From Rhizomicrobium sp. (GTDB lineage: Bacteria > Pseudomonadota > Alphaproteobacteria > Micropepsales > Micropepsaceae), in the NCBI GenBank assembly GCA_037200985.1, contig JBBCGJ010000001.1, forward strand, positions 782,756-846,755: a DNA stretch of 64,000 nucleotides, in the 5' to 3' direction. Under the pieces are notes generated by a model that saw nothing but the letters and a program-made list of their open reading frames with translations, had not been told where the DNA came from and made no database searches. Numbering within the stretch: position 1 is the stretch's first letter; each line of letters begins with the position of its first letter. This document shows, piece by piece, positions 44,274 through 54,742 of this stretch. The translations under genes and the position numbers were made by a program.

Positions 44274-47185
44274 TCCTCCGGCGCCTCCCAGCCGCCCAGC
44301 GACCATTCGCGCACCCGCGCCAGGTGATCGTAGTCGCCGGCATATTTCACATTGAGGGGCCGCAGCCGCGGCAGATAGGGCGTCGATTGCTTGGCGAACA
44401 GCGCGATGTATCGCTTCAGTCGCGCCACCGCTTCGCCCACCAGCGAGACGTCGACGGGCTCGAGCGCGCCCGGCTCGCGCCCGCCGCTGAACCACACATA
44501 GATCAGCGCCTCGGCCTCGCGCGGATCGCCGAACGCGCCCTGGCGCAGCATCTCGGCTTCGAGCAGAAGCTGCGGCGCCAGGAATGCCTTGATCTGCTTG
44601 CCCGTCGGCGGCTTGCCGGTCTTGTAGTCGAAGATGACGCCGGTCCCGCCATGCAGGATGTCGATGCGGTCCGCGACGCCGCTCAGCGCGAAGCCGGGCG
44701 TCACCTGCCAAAGTCCCTTGATCTCGGTCAGCGACGTCTCGCGCGCCTCGCGCAGCACCCGTTCCTGCTCCACGAACCACAGCGCCGCATGGGCGAAGCG
44801 CGGCCGCCACAGCGCCAGCGCCGCCTTCGGCGTGCCCTCCGCCGCGAACACCTGGTCGGCGATCGCGATCAGCGTCAGCGCCGCATCGTCACCGAGCGGC
44901 CCGGGATACGCGTTCACGAAACGCTCCAGTGCCTTGTGCACGGCATTGCCGCGCTCCAGGGGACCGATCTCGGCGTCGAGCGGATCGAGCACGTCGAGCT
45001 TCAACACCCGCCGGGCATAGATCGCATAGGGATCGCGCACCCAGCGCTCGATCTCGGTCACCGACAGCTTCGGCGGCCGCGCGGCCGCCGGCGGGCGCGG
45101 CGCCGGACGCTTTTCCGGCGTCGCCATGCCGGCTTCATCGAGGTTGCGCGCCAGGGCGAGATAGTCGAGCCCCGGCTTCAGGACGTCATGCGCCTCCGTC
45201 CGCAAACCCAATCCGCCCGTGAGCTGCGACAGGCGCTCCACCCAGCGCGAGGCGACGGTCGGCGCGCCTTCCGACTTCTTGGCCCGCGTCAGCACCACGC
45301 GCGGCCCCGCGCCCAGCGTCGCGAAATCATGTGCCGCTTGGCCGATGGCGCGCTCGGGCTGTTCGAGGCCGAGCGCCTTGCGCATCGGCCGCGAGAACCA
45401 CGGATCGGCCGCCGGCGTGCGCGGCCAGCTTCCCTCGTTCAGCCCGCCGAGGACGATGGTGTCGAAGCTCTGCAGCCGCGCCTCCAGCGGTCCGAGGATC
45501 GCCACGCGCGGATGCCCGCCGCGTTGAAGTCGGACCGCCTTGGTCGATGCGAGCTTGCGGAACAGGGCGGCATAGGCGCCGCTGTTCGCGTCGATATCGG
45601 ACGCGGCGTCCAGCAGTTCCGCCACGAAGCGCGACGCGACGTCGCCGGCTTCGGCCCGCCACAGCGCATCGCCGGCCAGTGCCTCCGCCGCCTTCAGATG
45701 CGCCGCCACGATATCCGCGAGCGGCGCCTCGCGCCTGTCGAGCGCCGTTTCGAGCGGCGTCAGCACCTCGGCCACGTCCGCGAACCAGTAGAACAGGCGC
45801 GACAGCCGCGCTTTCGCCGCTTCGTTCGCGTCCTCGCGTTCGCGCTGGATCGCCTTGCGCACGCCCGCCAGCCCCGGATCGGGCCGCGGCCCGCGCAGCA
45901 GAACGTCCAGCTCCCGCGCCTTCTTGCGGAACGCGGCGCCGTCGCCGCCCATCGTGCTCAGGGGATGCTTGAGCAATGCCAGCAGCGGCACCGGCGCGAA
46001 CGCCGCGTCCGCCGCATCGGCCAGGAGGCACAGGAACGTCCCCGGCGGCGTATGCGACAGCGGCCGGCCGGCGGAATCGTCGACCTCCACATCCCACCTT
46101 CGCAATTCGCTCGCCACCCGCCGCGCCAGCGCGCGGTCCGGCGTCACCAGCGTCGCGGTCGTGCCCGGCTGTTCCAGCGCCTCGCGCAGCACCAGCGCGA
46201 TGGCGGAGGCTTCCTCTGCCGCATCCGCCGCCTCGATCAACGAGATGCCGGCGACGCCCTCCGCGATGGCGTTCTCTTCGCCGTTCTCGGCGATGGCGCG
46301 CCACGCATCGGTGGTGGGGGCAGGGCGCAGCGCCTCGCGCAGCACGCGCTCGCGCAAGGGATTGCGGGCGCCGTCCCAATCCCGCACCTCTTCGCGCCGG
46401 ACGTCCAGGCGCCCCAGCAACTGCTTCATGCCGTATTGCGGATGGCCCGGATCGAGCCCCTCCCAGCTCTTCGCATCGAGTTCGCGGTCCAGCCCCGGCA
46501 GGATCACCGCGCCGTCCGGCCGCTCCGCGATGACCTTCAGCAGCGCCGCCGTCGCGGGGATCGAGCCGGTCGAACCCGCCGCGATCACCGGTTCGCGCGC
46601 GCGCGCCACCTGCGCCGCCAAAGCCTGCAGCGCCCGATTGCGCCGCTCCGCCGGACTGATCCGCTGCTCGGCCGCCAGGATCGCGGGCCACGCGTCCTTC
46701 AGCAGAAGAAGGAAACTCCGCACCCGATCCCAATGCGCCGCCAGCGCGACCGGCACGAAGCCATCGAGGTCCGACAGCTCGGCCCCCTGCGTCTCGATCT
46801 CGTCCATCACCGCGGCGAGCCCGTCCGCCAGCGCCGCCGCCTGCGCGAAGCCCGTCTCGCCGCCCTGCCAGCGCCGCACCATCGCCGCCAGCAGCAGGGT
46901 CCGCCGCATCGGCGCGATGGCGGGCGGCAGGTCGAGCGCCTCGGCCTCGAACAGCAACTCGTCCTCGTCGGCGTCGCCCAGTGCCTTGAACTGCGGCAGC
47001 AGCGCCGCGCCGCCCAGCGCCCGCGCGAAGGCGTCGCCGAAGGTCCGCTGCGCCCGCCGCGTCGGCAGGTAGATCGTGGTGTCGGCCAGCGCCAGCGGGC
47101 TCGGGCCAGCCTTGGCGATCAGCCCTTTTGCCAGCGTGTCGGCGAAGGGCGCGCTCGAAGGGATCGTGTAGACGTTCGCCGTCAC
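44270..47185 (-). CDS. addB: Double-strand break repair nuclease subunit AddB
   Basis: A 971-residue partner of AddA. It starts at GTG 47185 (VYTIPSSAPFADTLAKGLIA) and overlaps the murU stop. The N-terminal part resembles an inactive helicase with TIYLPTRRAQRTF. The C-terminal RecB-type nuclease contains GVIFDYKTGKPPTGKQIKAF and LLLEAEMLRQGAF. The four iron-sulfur cysteines of the Bacillus type are not evident, as is common in alphaproteobacteria. It lies in the tsaE-amgK-murU-addB-addA chain of overlapping genes. Confidence 0.92.
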   Translation of the reverse strand: MTANVYTIPSSAPFADTLAKGLIAKAGPSPLALADTTIYLPTRRAQRTFGDAFARALGGAALLPQFKALGDADEDELLFEAEALDLPPAIAPMRRTLLLAAMVRRWQGGETGFAQAAALADGLAAVMDEIETQGAELSDLDGFVPVALAAHWDRVRSFLLLLKDAWPAILAAEQRISPAERRNRALQALAAQVARAREPVIAAGSTGSIPATAALLKVIAERPDGAVILPGLDRELDAKSWEGLDPGHPQYGMKQLLGRLDVRREEVRDWDGARNPLRERVLREALRPAPTTDAWRAIAENGEENAIAEGVAGISLIEAADAAEEASAIALVLREALEQPGTTATLVTPDRALARRVASELRRWDVEVDDSAGRPLSHTPPGTFLCLLADAADAAFAPVPLLALLKHPLSTMGGDGAAFRKKARELDVLLRGPRPDPGLAGVRKAIQREREDANEAAKARLSRLFYWFADVAEVLTPLETALDRREAPLADIVAAHLKAAEALAGDALWRAEAGDVASRFVAELLDAASDIDANSGAYAALFRKLASTKAVRLQRGGHPRVAILGPLEARLQSFDTIVLGGLNEGSWPRTPAADPWFSRPMRKALGLEQPERAIGQAAHDFATLGAGPRVVLTRAKKSEGAPTVASRWVERLSQLTGGLGLRTEAHDVLKPGLDYLALARNLDEAGMATPEKRPAPRPPAAARPPKLSVTEIERWVRDPYAIYARRVLKLDVLDPLDAEIGPLERGNAVHKALERFVNAYPGPLGDDAALTLIAIADQVFAAEGTPKAALALWRPRFAHAALWFVEQERVLREARETSLTEIKGLWQVTPGFALSGVADRIDILHGGTGVIFDYKTGKPPTGKQIKAFLAPQLLLEAEMLRQGAFGDPREAEALIYVWFSGGREPGALEPVDVSLVGEAVARLKRYIALFAKQSTPYLPRLRPLNVKYAGDYDHLARVREWSLGGWEAPEE

Positions 47186-47913
47186 CGCCGCACGGCCAGC
47201 GACTCCTCGGCGAGGAAGTCTTCCGCCTGCTTCACCGCCTCGGGCGTGCCGACATGGATCCACACGCCCTCGAGCCGGATGCCGAACAGCCGCCCTTTGG
47301 CGATCGCCTGGTCCCACGCCCGGTTGGTCGAGAAGCCGCCCTGTGGCGCGTGATCGAACAGGCGCGGATGGGCGATCTGCACGCCGGGAAAGGCGAAGGG
47401 CGACAGCCGCCGCTCCTCGACGCGCGACAGCCGCCCGTCGCCGTCCATGATGAAATCGCCCGGTCCCTCGAAGCCCAGCGCCGTCGTCATCGCCGCCATC
47501 AGCAGGAGCGCATCCATCGCCTCGGGGTCCCAGCGCGCGATCATCCGGTCGAGCGCATGGCCGATGCCCTCCACCCACACCGTGTCGGAGTTCATGATGA
47601 AGAAGGGCTGGCCCTCGAAATGCGGCAGCGCCTTCACCACGCCGCCGCCGGTGCCCAGCAGCGCGTCCTTCTCCACCGAATAGCGGATTTCGATGTCGTG
47701 GCGCCTGGCGAGATGCGCCATCACCATCTCGGCCTTGTAGTGCACGTTGACGACGGCCAGCTTCACGCCCGCCGCCACCAGGCGGTCGAGCGCATGGTCG
47801 ATCAGCGTGCGGCCCGCCACCGTCACCAGCGGCTTCGGCTTGTCGTCGGTCAGGGGCCGCATGCGGGTGCCCAGGCCCGCCGCCATGATCATCGCGCGTT
47901 CCGGCTTGCTCAC
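47182..47913 (-). CDS. murU: N-acetylmuramate alpha-1-phosphate uridylyltransferase-type nucleotidyltransferase
   Basis: A 243-residue sugar-phosphate nucleotidyltransferase: MIMAAGLGTRMRPLTDDKPK (the G-X-G-T-R-X-R-P-L-T signature), LVTVAGRTLIDHALDRL, and FIMNSDTVWVEGI with the metal Asp. GTG 47913 overlaps the amgK stop. Beside an AmgK-like kinase, MurU makes UDP-MurNAc from MurNAc 1-phosphate in the peptidoglycan recycling route that bypasses de novo synthesis. The sugar specificity is inferred from this context. Confidence 0.85.
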   Translation of the reverse strand: MSKPERAMIMAAGLGTRMRPLTDDKPKPLVTVAGRTLIDHALDRLVAAGVKLAVVNVHYKAEMVMAHLARRHDIEIRYSVEKDALLGTGGGVVKALPHFEGQPFFIMNSDTVWVEGIGHALDRMIARWDPEAMDALLLMAAMTTALGFEGPGDFIMDGDGRLSRVEERRLSPFAFPGVQIAHPRLFDHAPQGGFSTNRAWDQAIAKGRLFGIRLEGVWIHVGTPEAVKQAEDFLAEESLAVRR

Positions 47914-49022
47914 ACTGCCAACCCCTCGGGTGTGCCGCGCTTCTCGCGCGGGATGGTGCGATCGTACCACGCCTTCAAGCCGGCCAGCGCCGGATGTTCG
48001 AGATCGCCGTTCAGATATCCCCACACCCGCGGCAGGAAGGCGAGATAGCGCGCCTTGCCGTCGCGTTTGTAGAGCCGGGAGAACACGCCCACGATCCGGG
48101 CGTTGCGCTGGGCCGCGATGATGGCCATTTCCGCGCCGAAGCGCTCGGCGTCCAGCGCCACGCCGTGTTCCGCCATGGCGCGCAGATAATGCGCCTTGGT
48201 CGCCGCTGCCAGCTCCGGCGACACGTCGCGCCGCGCATCCTCGACCAGATGCATCAGGTCCTGCGCCCGCGATCCGGCCACCGCGTCCTGGAAATCGATC
48301 AGCCCCACCCGCGCCACGCCGTCGCGCGCGGGAAGCCACAGCAGGTTCTGGGCATGGTAGTCGCGGTGGATGAAGACCGGCGCGGCCTTGCGGGTCTGGT
48401 TCAGCGCCTTGCGCCACAGCACGCGATGCTCGTCCACCTCGTCGGCGCGGGCCGTCCGGCCGAGCGCCAGCGGAAAGAACCAGTCGGTCATCAGGTCGAT
48501 TTCGGCGATCTGCGCCGTCTCGTCGTAGAGATGAAGCGGCACGCCGACCGGCATCGCCGCAGGCGCCGCCTGCTCGTGCAGATGCGCCAGCACGTCGGCG
48601 GCGGCGGCGTAGAGCTCGAACGCGTCGCCGCCCCGATCGAGCACATCGGCATAAAGATCGTCGCCCAAATCCTCGAGGATCGCGAAGCCGAGCTTGGGAT
48701 CGGCCGCCAGGATCTCCGGCGCGCTCAATCCGTTGCCGCGCAGGAATTTCGAGACCGCGACGAACCGCGCGACATCGCCGCCCGCCAGCCGCGCCAGGGC
48801 GTTGTAGCCCAGCGCCCGCCGCTCCTCCGGCGTCGCGTCGGCGGGGGCGGGCGGGGTCTCGGCCGATTGCGGCTGGTCCATCAGCATGGCGCGGCGCCCG
48901 TTCATCGAAAGGCGCACATAGCGCCGCGTCGAGGCATCGCCGGGGAGCGGGGTGCGCGTCGCCGGTCCCCATCCCGAGGCCGCCAGGAAGACGTCCATCG
49001 CCTCGGCGCGTTCAACCGCCAT
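47910..49022 (-). CDS. amgK: Aminoglycoside-phosphotransferase-fold sugar kinase AmgK
   Basis: A 370-residue kinase. The catalytic HRDYHAQNLLW and DFQDAV motifs (Asp residues of the APH/choline-kinase fold) and ALGYNALARLAGGDVARFVA are typical. AmgK phosphorylates the anomeric carbon of MurNAc and GlcNAc for cell-wall recycling with MurU, next in the operon. It overlaps tsaE by 11 bases. Antibiotic resistance is not implied by the fold name. Confidence 0.87.
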   Translation of the reverse strand: MAVERAEAMDVFLAASGWGPATRTPLPGDASTRRYVRLSMNGRRAMLMDQPQSAETPPAPADATPEERRALGYNALARLAGGDVARFVAVSKFLRGNGLSAPEILAADPKLGFAILEDLGDDLYADVLDRGGDAFELYAAAADVLAHLHEQAAPAAMPVGVPLHLYDETAQIAEIDLMTDWFFPLALGRTARADEVDEHRVLWRKALNQTRKAAPVFIHRDYHAQNLLWLPARDGVARVGLIDFQDAVAGSRAQDLMHLVEDARRDVSPELAAATKAHYLRAMAEHGVALDAERFGAEMAIIAAQRNARIVGVFSRLYKRDGKARYLAFLPRVWGYLNGDLEHPALAGLKAWYDRTIPREKRGTPEGLAV

Positions 49023-49491
49023 GATGGGGCTCCGCCATCGCCATCTGCCAGCGCGGCGGCCCGCTCACCACCGCCTGCCGCGTCCCGTCCTTCAGGCTCA
49101 GCGACACGTGCAGCCGGTCCCGCGGCAGCCAGGCCAGCGCCCGCTCCGGCCATTCGATCAGCGCCGCGCCGTCGTCCAGGGCTTCTTCCAGTCCCAGCTC
49201 CTCGACCTCCGCCGGACTCTCGATGCGGTAGAGATCGTAATGGCGGACATTCAGCTTCGGGGTCTCGTAATACTGCACCAGGGTGAAGGTTGGGCTCGGC
49301 ACCTCTTCCGTCACGCCCAGGGCATGCAGGATGGCGCGCGCCAGCGTCGTCTTGCCCGCGCCCAGATCGCCCTGCAGCGCCACCGCGTCGCCGACTTTCA
49401 AGGATGCGGCAATCCGCGCGCCCAAAGCCTCGGTCGCTTCCAGGCCGGCAAGCGCCAGCGTCCGTTCAAAGCGTTGAGAATCCTTGGACAT
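49012..49491 (-). CDS. tsaE: tRNA threonylcarbamoyladenosine biosynthesis ATPase TsaE
   Basis: A 159-residue P-loop ATPase for the universal t6A37 tRNA modification. Walker A is LQGDLGAGKTTLARAIL (about 39-55), with SPTFTLVQYY and YDLYRIESPAEVEELGLEEA following. It acts with TsaB, TsaC and TsaD, none of which is in this window. It heads a minus-strand operon (tsaE-amgK-murU-addB-addA). A stretch of 123 bases separates it from the divergent ferredoxin-reductase start. Confidence 0.94.
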   Translation of the reverse strand: MSKDSQRFERTLALAGLEATEALGARIAASLKVGDAVALQGDLGAGKTTLARAILHALGVTEEVPSPTFTLVQYYETPKLNVRHYDLYRIESPAEVEELGLEEALDDGAALIEWPERALAWLPRDRLHVSLSLKDGTRQAVVSGPPRWQMAMAEPHHGG

Positions 49492-49614
49492 GGCAAGGTT
49501 CTAGCCCGCGCGCGCCCGCCGCTCAACGCCGCTAAGCGGTTGATTCAGCGGCAGGTCTCGGCCATGTTCGGACCTGTCCGGGGCGAAGGGTGCCGGACTT
49601 GAGCGGAAATCCAC

Positions 49615-51158
<1,544 letters not shown>

Positions 51159-51225
51159 ACTTCTCCTCCCTCGAGGAGTGGAATGTTTTAGCGTCGTTTC
51201 GGCCTGTGACTATCTGCACAAAAGT

Positions 51226-51303
51226 CGTCATTGCCCGGCTTGTCCGGGCAACCCATTTTTCTCGCTGCCAAATTGGGTCGCCCGCATGAAGCGGGCGATG
51301 ACG
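51226..51303. repeat. Palindromic repeat element, family C
   Basis: A 78-base element with outer arms CGTCATTGCCCGGC... and ...GCGGGCGATGACG and inner hairpins GCCCGG/CCGGGC and CGCCCGC/GCGGGCG. It sits between the ferredoxin and the minus-strand GIN protein, a convergent site, and may serve as a bidirectional terminator. I saw no second copy in the window. Confidence 0.7.
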
Positions 51304-51336
51304 ACCTATGAGTGACGCTTCCAAGCCGAAATTGCT

Positions 51337-51900
51337 CTACTCCACCCGCTCGACGCTGCCGCCGCCCGCCACCGCCTGCGTGACCTGCGGATGGCCGCGA
51401 TAGGTGATCGCGCCGCCGCCGTGCACCGCCGCCATCAGCATGCCGGTCGCGGTCACCGCGACCGAGCCGCCGCCATGCACCGCCGCCTCGACCGTGCCGG
51501 CGGAAATCGCATGCACGTCGATCTCGCCACCGCCATGGATGGCCGCCGCGAGATTGCTCTGCGCGGGGAAGGCGCCTTGCGTGCCGATCGCGCCGCCGCC
51601 CTCGATCGCGACGCCGGCGAGGTCGGGCGTCACGATCTCGATCTCGAGATCGTAGTGCTGCGGGCAATTCGCGTTGCAGGCGTCGATGTCGAGCTCCCGG
51701 CCGTTGCGCACGGTCAGGGTCGTGAACTGCGTGCTGCCTTTCAGAAGCGTCACGCGCTGCGCGTCGCCGTGCCGGAGCACCACATGCCCGCCGCCGCGCA
51801 GATGGATTTGCCTGAATTTCGCGACCGGCACGACGGTCGCGGCGGTCGCGGGGGCGATCATCAGGCAGGCGGCGGCGAGAAAGAGCGAAACGCGCGTCAT
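51337..51900 (-). CDS. Exported GIN-domain (DUF2807) protein with HGGG repeats
   Basis: A 187-residue protein with a signal peptide (SLFLAAACLMIAPATAA). The mature part repeats a short beta-strand unit with GGG turns: IHLRGGGHVVL, AIEGGGAIG, AIHGGGEID, AVHGGGSVA, AVHGGGAIT, AVAGGGSVE, spaced about 18-20 residues. This is the DUF2807/GIN pattern of exported beta-helical proteins, thought to be adhesive or protective. It is monocistronic. Four Cys (two in an NACNANCP segment) may stabilise it. Confidence 0.82.
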   Translation of the reverse strand: MTRVSLFLAAACLMIAPATAATVVPVAKFRQIHLRGGGHVVLRHGDAQRVTLLKGSTQFTTLTVRNGRELDIDACNANCPQHYDLEIEIVTPDLAGVAIEGGGAIGTQGAFPAQSNLAAAIHGGGEIDVHAISAGTVEAAVHGGGSVAVTATGMLMAAVHGGGAITYRGHPQVTQAVAGGGSVERVE

Positions 51901-52023
51901 GGGGCACTCCCGAGCGGTGAATCCGGCGGAAATCCTACGCGCCCATCGCTAGTTTCGCCGCATCGCAAAGCCGCGTCCCGGCCATGAGCGTAGGCGATGG
52001 TCGGAAAAATCCGCTCGGCGCGT

Positions 52024-54480
52024 TCACGCCGTTTTCTTCTCGCCCGCCGCCGGCGGCTCGTCGTGGATGCGGCGCGGGAAGTGGCAGCGCACCAGCGTGC
52101 CCCCCTCCTTGCCGTGGATATCGCTCTCGATCTCCACCCAGCCATCATGCAGCTCGACGAAGCGGTTGACCAGCGCCAGCCCCAGCCCCGCGCCGGCGCG
52201 CTGGCCGGAACGGTGCTTGGACGAGAACCGCTCGAACACATTCGCCTTCACCTCGGGCGCCAGACCCGGTCCGGTGTCCGCGACCGCGATCTGCACATCC
52301 TCGCCGGCGATGGTGCCCGACAGGGTGATCGTGCCGCCGGCCGGGGTGTATTTGAACGCGTTGGCGAGCAGATTGTAGACGACCTGCTGGATGCGCCGCT
52401 CGTCGCCTAGGAAGGCGCCGGCGTCCGGCTCCACGTCGACCTTGAGTTCGAGATCGACCTTCGCGGCCCAGTCGCGCGCCGACGCCGCCACGCCGTTCAG
52501 CAGCGCGGCGAGATCGATCCGCTCCAGCTCCAGCCGGAGCGCGCCGGATTCGATCAGCGACAGGTCCAGGATGTTGTCGATCAGGTTCTCCAGCGTCCGC
52601 GAGCCGGTGACGATGTCGTTCACGTAGTCGGTCTGCGCCCGGTTGAGCGCGCCCGGGATACCGCTCGCCAAATGTTCCGCGAAACCCTTGATTGTGTTCA
52701 GCGGCGTACGCAATTCATAGGACACATGCTTGATGAAATCGGATTTCAGGTTATCGGCCGCCTCCAGCGCCTCGTTGCGCTCGCGCAGCGCGTTCTCGAT
52801 CCGCGAGCGGTCGGTGACGTCGGCGAAGGTCACCAGCGTCGCCCCGTCCGGCAGGGCCGACAGGGTCAGCGACAGGATGGTGCGGTCGTTGCGCTCGATC
52901 TCGCCCCAGTCGCGGCGCGTCGGGGCGCCCGACACGATGCTCTGGATCAGCCGCTCCCACACCGCCTCGTCGCCGAACTTGTCGGCGCAGGCCGCGGCGA
53001 TGGTGCGGATATGCGGCTCGCCGTCGACATCCTTGCGGGACAACTCCCAGATCTTCAGGAATGCCGCATTGTGCAGCTTGAGCTTGCCGTCCGGCCCGAA
53101 CACCGCCACCGCTTCCTGCAGGGTGTCGAGCGTCGCCGACTGCACCTTGATCTGGGTGTTGAAGGCGCTCTCCAGCGCCAATTTCTCGGTGATATCCTCG
53201 TAGAGATAGGTCAGCCCGCCGAAGGGGTGGGGCTGCGCCACCACCCGCAGCGTCTTGCCGCCGGGCACGTGCCAGGGCTCCTCCGTCGGATATTCGCGCT
53301 GCTTGTCGTAGAGCGCGAGCCGCTCGCGCTTCCAGGCCTGGTAGTCGCGCTGCTCCGGCAGCTTGCGTGCCTCGCGCAGCCTGTCGAGCATCTCGTCGTC
53401 GGTGGGGTGGCTTTCGAGCCATTTCTCCGGCAGGTCCCACAGCCGGACAAAGGCCTGGTTGTAGAAGGTGAGCTTCTGGTCGCGCCCGAAGATCGCCACC
53501 GCCGTCGCGAGCTTGTCGAGCGTATCGGCATGGGCGTCGACATGCTGCTGCAGCTTGGCTTCCGCCGCCGCGACGTCGGTCACGTCGACGGCGCTGCCGA
53601 CCACGCCCCCACTTCCCAAGCCAGTGTCGTCGAGCGGCATTTCGGTGAAGGCCAGCGCCCGGCGCTGCCCTGCCACCACCGAGAACCGCCGCGCCTCGTA
53701 GACCGCGCCTTGGTTGCGCGCCGTCGCCGCGAGATCGCGCTCGGTGCGGTCGAGCGTGGCCTGTGTCGCCGCCGCGCTCTGCGCGTCCTTGGCGCCCGTC
53801 GCCGCCAGGAAGCTCTGATTGCCCCACACCAGCGACAGCGAGCGGTCGCGCAGCCAGACCGGCACGGGCAGCGCATCGAGGATGGCGCGGAAGTCGAAGG
53901 CGTCTTGTTCTTTCGCGGCGACATGCTCGACTTCGATCCACACCGCCGCCATGCCGCCGACGGCGCGCCCGCGCACGGTGAAGCCCCGTGCGTCCTTGTC
54001 GTGCGCGGTCATCGCGAAGGGCGCGCCGCGCTCGGAAAGATTGTCCAGCGCCTGGCTCAATTCCGTCGCCTCGGCGCCCTTCAGGCAGGCATCGAGCATT
54101 GTCTCCGCATTGGCGTAGGACATCGGCGTCTGGCCGTCGCGGCCCCAGACGATCAGCGATTCCCGCCCGGCCGTGATCAGCGCGTCGCGCTCGCCCACCG
54201 CCGCCCGCGTCCTTGCGCCGGACTGGCGCAACGCCCGGCGCAGCTTGCCGGCGCGGTTCTGCTCGGCCAGCGCCCAGAGCCCCGCCGCGACGGCAAGCGC
54301 CACAGCGCCCGTCGTGACCGCGCCCAGCACCAGAAGCTGCTGGGTCGCCGCGTCGGCGGTGGCGGCAAGAGCGGGGCAGGGCGCCAGCAGGAATCCGGTG
54401 AGGGCGGGCATCGCGGCCCGCAGCTTCCCGAATCCTCCCCTGACGCCAGGGCTCTTGTTCTGTCCCATCTTGGGACGCAT
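52024..54480 (-). CDS. divL: DivL-type tyrosine pseudokinase regulating the cell cycle
   Basis: An 818-residue multi-PAS histidine-kinase-like protein. One membrane segment lies near the N-terminus (LLVLGAVTTGAVALAVAAGL). About three PAS domains follow, for example around LDALPVPVWLRDRSLSLVWG and LDTLQEAVAVFGPDGKLKLH. In the H-box the usual histidine is tyrosine (HVSYELRTPLNTIKGFAEHL; Tyr at about 588, codon TAT at 52719-52717). The HATPase part keeps VVYNLLANAFKYTP, DTGPGLAP and GAGLGLALV. In Caulobacter, DivL with this Tyr regulates CckA/CtrA phosphorelay. ATG 54480 has GAGGGG upstream. Its neighbourhood (tsaE...trxA and ahcY...chvG) is consistent with the DivL assignment. Confidence 0.88.
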   Translation of the reverse strand: MRPKMGQNKSPGVRGGFGKLRAAMPALTGFLLAPCPALAATADAATQQLLVLGAVTTGAVALAVAAGLWALAEQNRAGKLRRALRQSGARTRAAVGERDALITAGRESLIVWGRDGQTPMSYANAETMLDACLKGAEATELSQALDNLSERGAPFAMTAHDKDARGFTVRGRAVGGMAAVWIEVEHVAAKEQDAFDFRAILDALPVPVWLRDRSLSLVWGNQSFLAATGAKDAQSAAATQATLDRTERDLAATARNQGAVYEARRFSVVAGQRRALAFTEMPLDDTGLGSGGVVGSAVDVTDVAAAEAKLQQHVDAHADTLDKLATAVAIFGRDQKLTFYNQAFVRLWDLPEKWLESHPTDDEMLDRLREARKLPEQRDYQAWKRERLALYDKQREYPTEEPWHVPGGKTLRVVAQPHPFGGLTYLYEDITEKLALESAFNTQIKVQSATLDTLQEAVAVFGPDGKLKLHNAAFLKIWELSRKDVDGEPHIRTIAAACADKFGDEAVWERLIQSIVSGAPTRRDWGEIERNDRTILSLTLSALPDGATLVTFADVTDRSRIENALRERNEALEAADNLKSDFIKHVSYELRTPLNTIKGFAEHLASGIPGALNRAQTDYVNDIVTGSRTLENLIDNILDLSLIESGALRLELERIDLAALLNGVAASARDWAAKVDLELKVDVEPDAGAFLGDERRIQQVVYNLLANAFKYTPAGGTITLSGTIAGEDVQIAVADTGPGLAPEVKANVFERFSSKHRSGQRAGAGLGLALVNRFVELHDGWVEIESDIHGKEGGTLVRCHFPRRIHDEPPAAGEKKTA

Positions 54481-54742
54481 GCCGGCTGGCCCCTCGTTCG
54501 CTTCCCAGCGACGAATCACTGTGGAATCAAGATGATAGGCGGGTTAATCGCAGCCGCAAGAGAAGGTGGTTAAGAAAGTGTAAAAAACTAGATGTGGCCA
54601 AATCCCCCAGATTTTGGGCTCATCGTCCAATAACAGAGTCATATCAGTGGATTAGAAATTCCGGGTACGGAGCGAAGCCGCTGTGGACGAATCGTCCGCG
54701 CGGCGGCCGAAGGCGTCGCCATTGCACCGACGCACCGATCGG

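Noticed and set aside
44324-47353. A 1009-codon plus-strand open frame opposite addB, and similar long frames at 42513-44327 (opposite addA) and 983-2914 (opposite the MFS gene)
   Set aside because: They are antisense shadows of well-supported genes in GC-rich DNA, rich in Arg/His/Gly, with no recognisable domain, and they start without ribosome sites.
48400-48900. Aminoglycoside resistance from the APH-fold gene
   Set aside because: The operon with murU and the family tail fit the cell-wall sugar kinase AmgK better.
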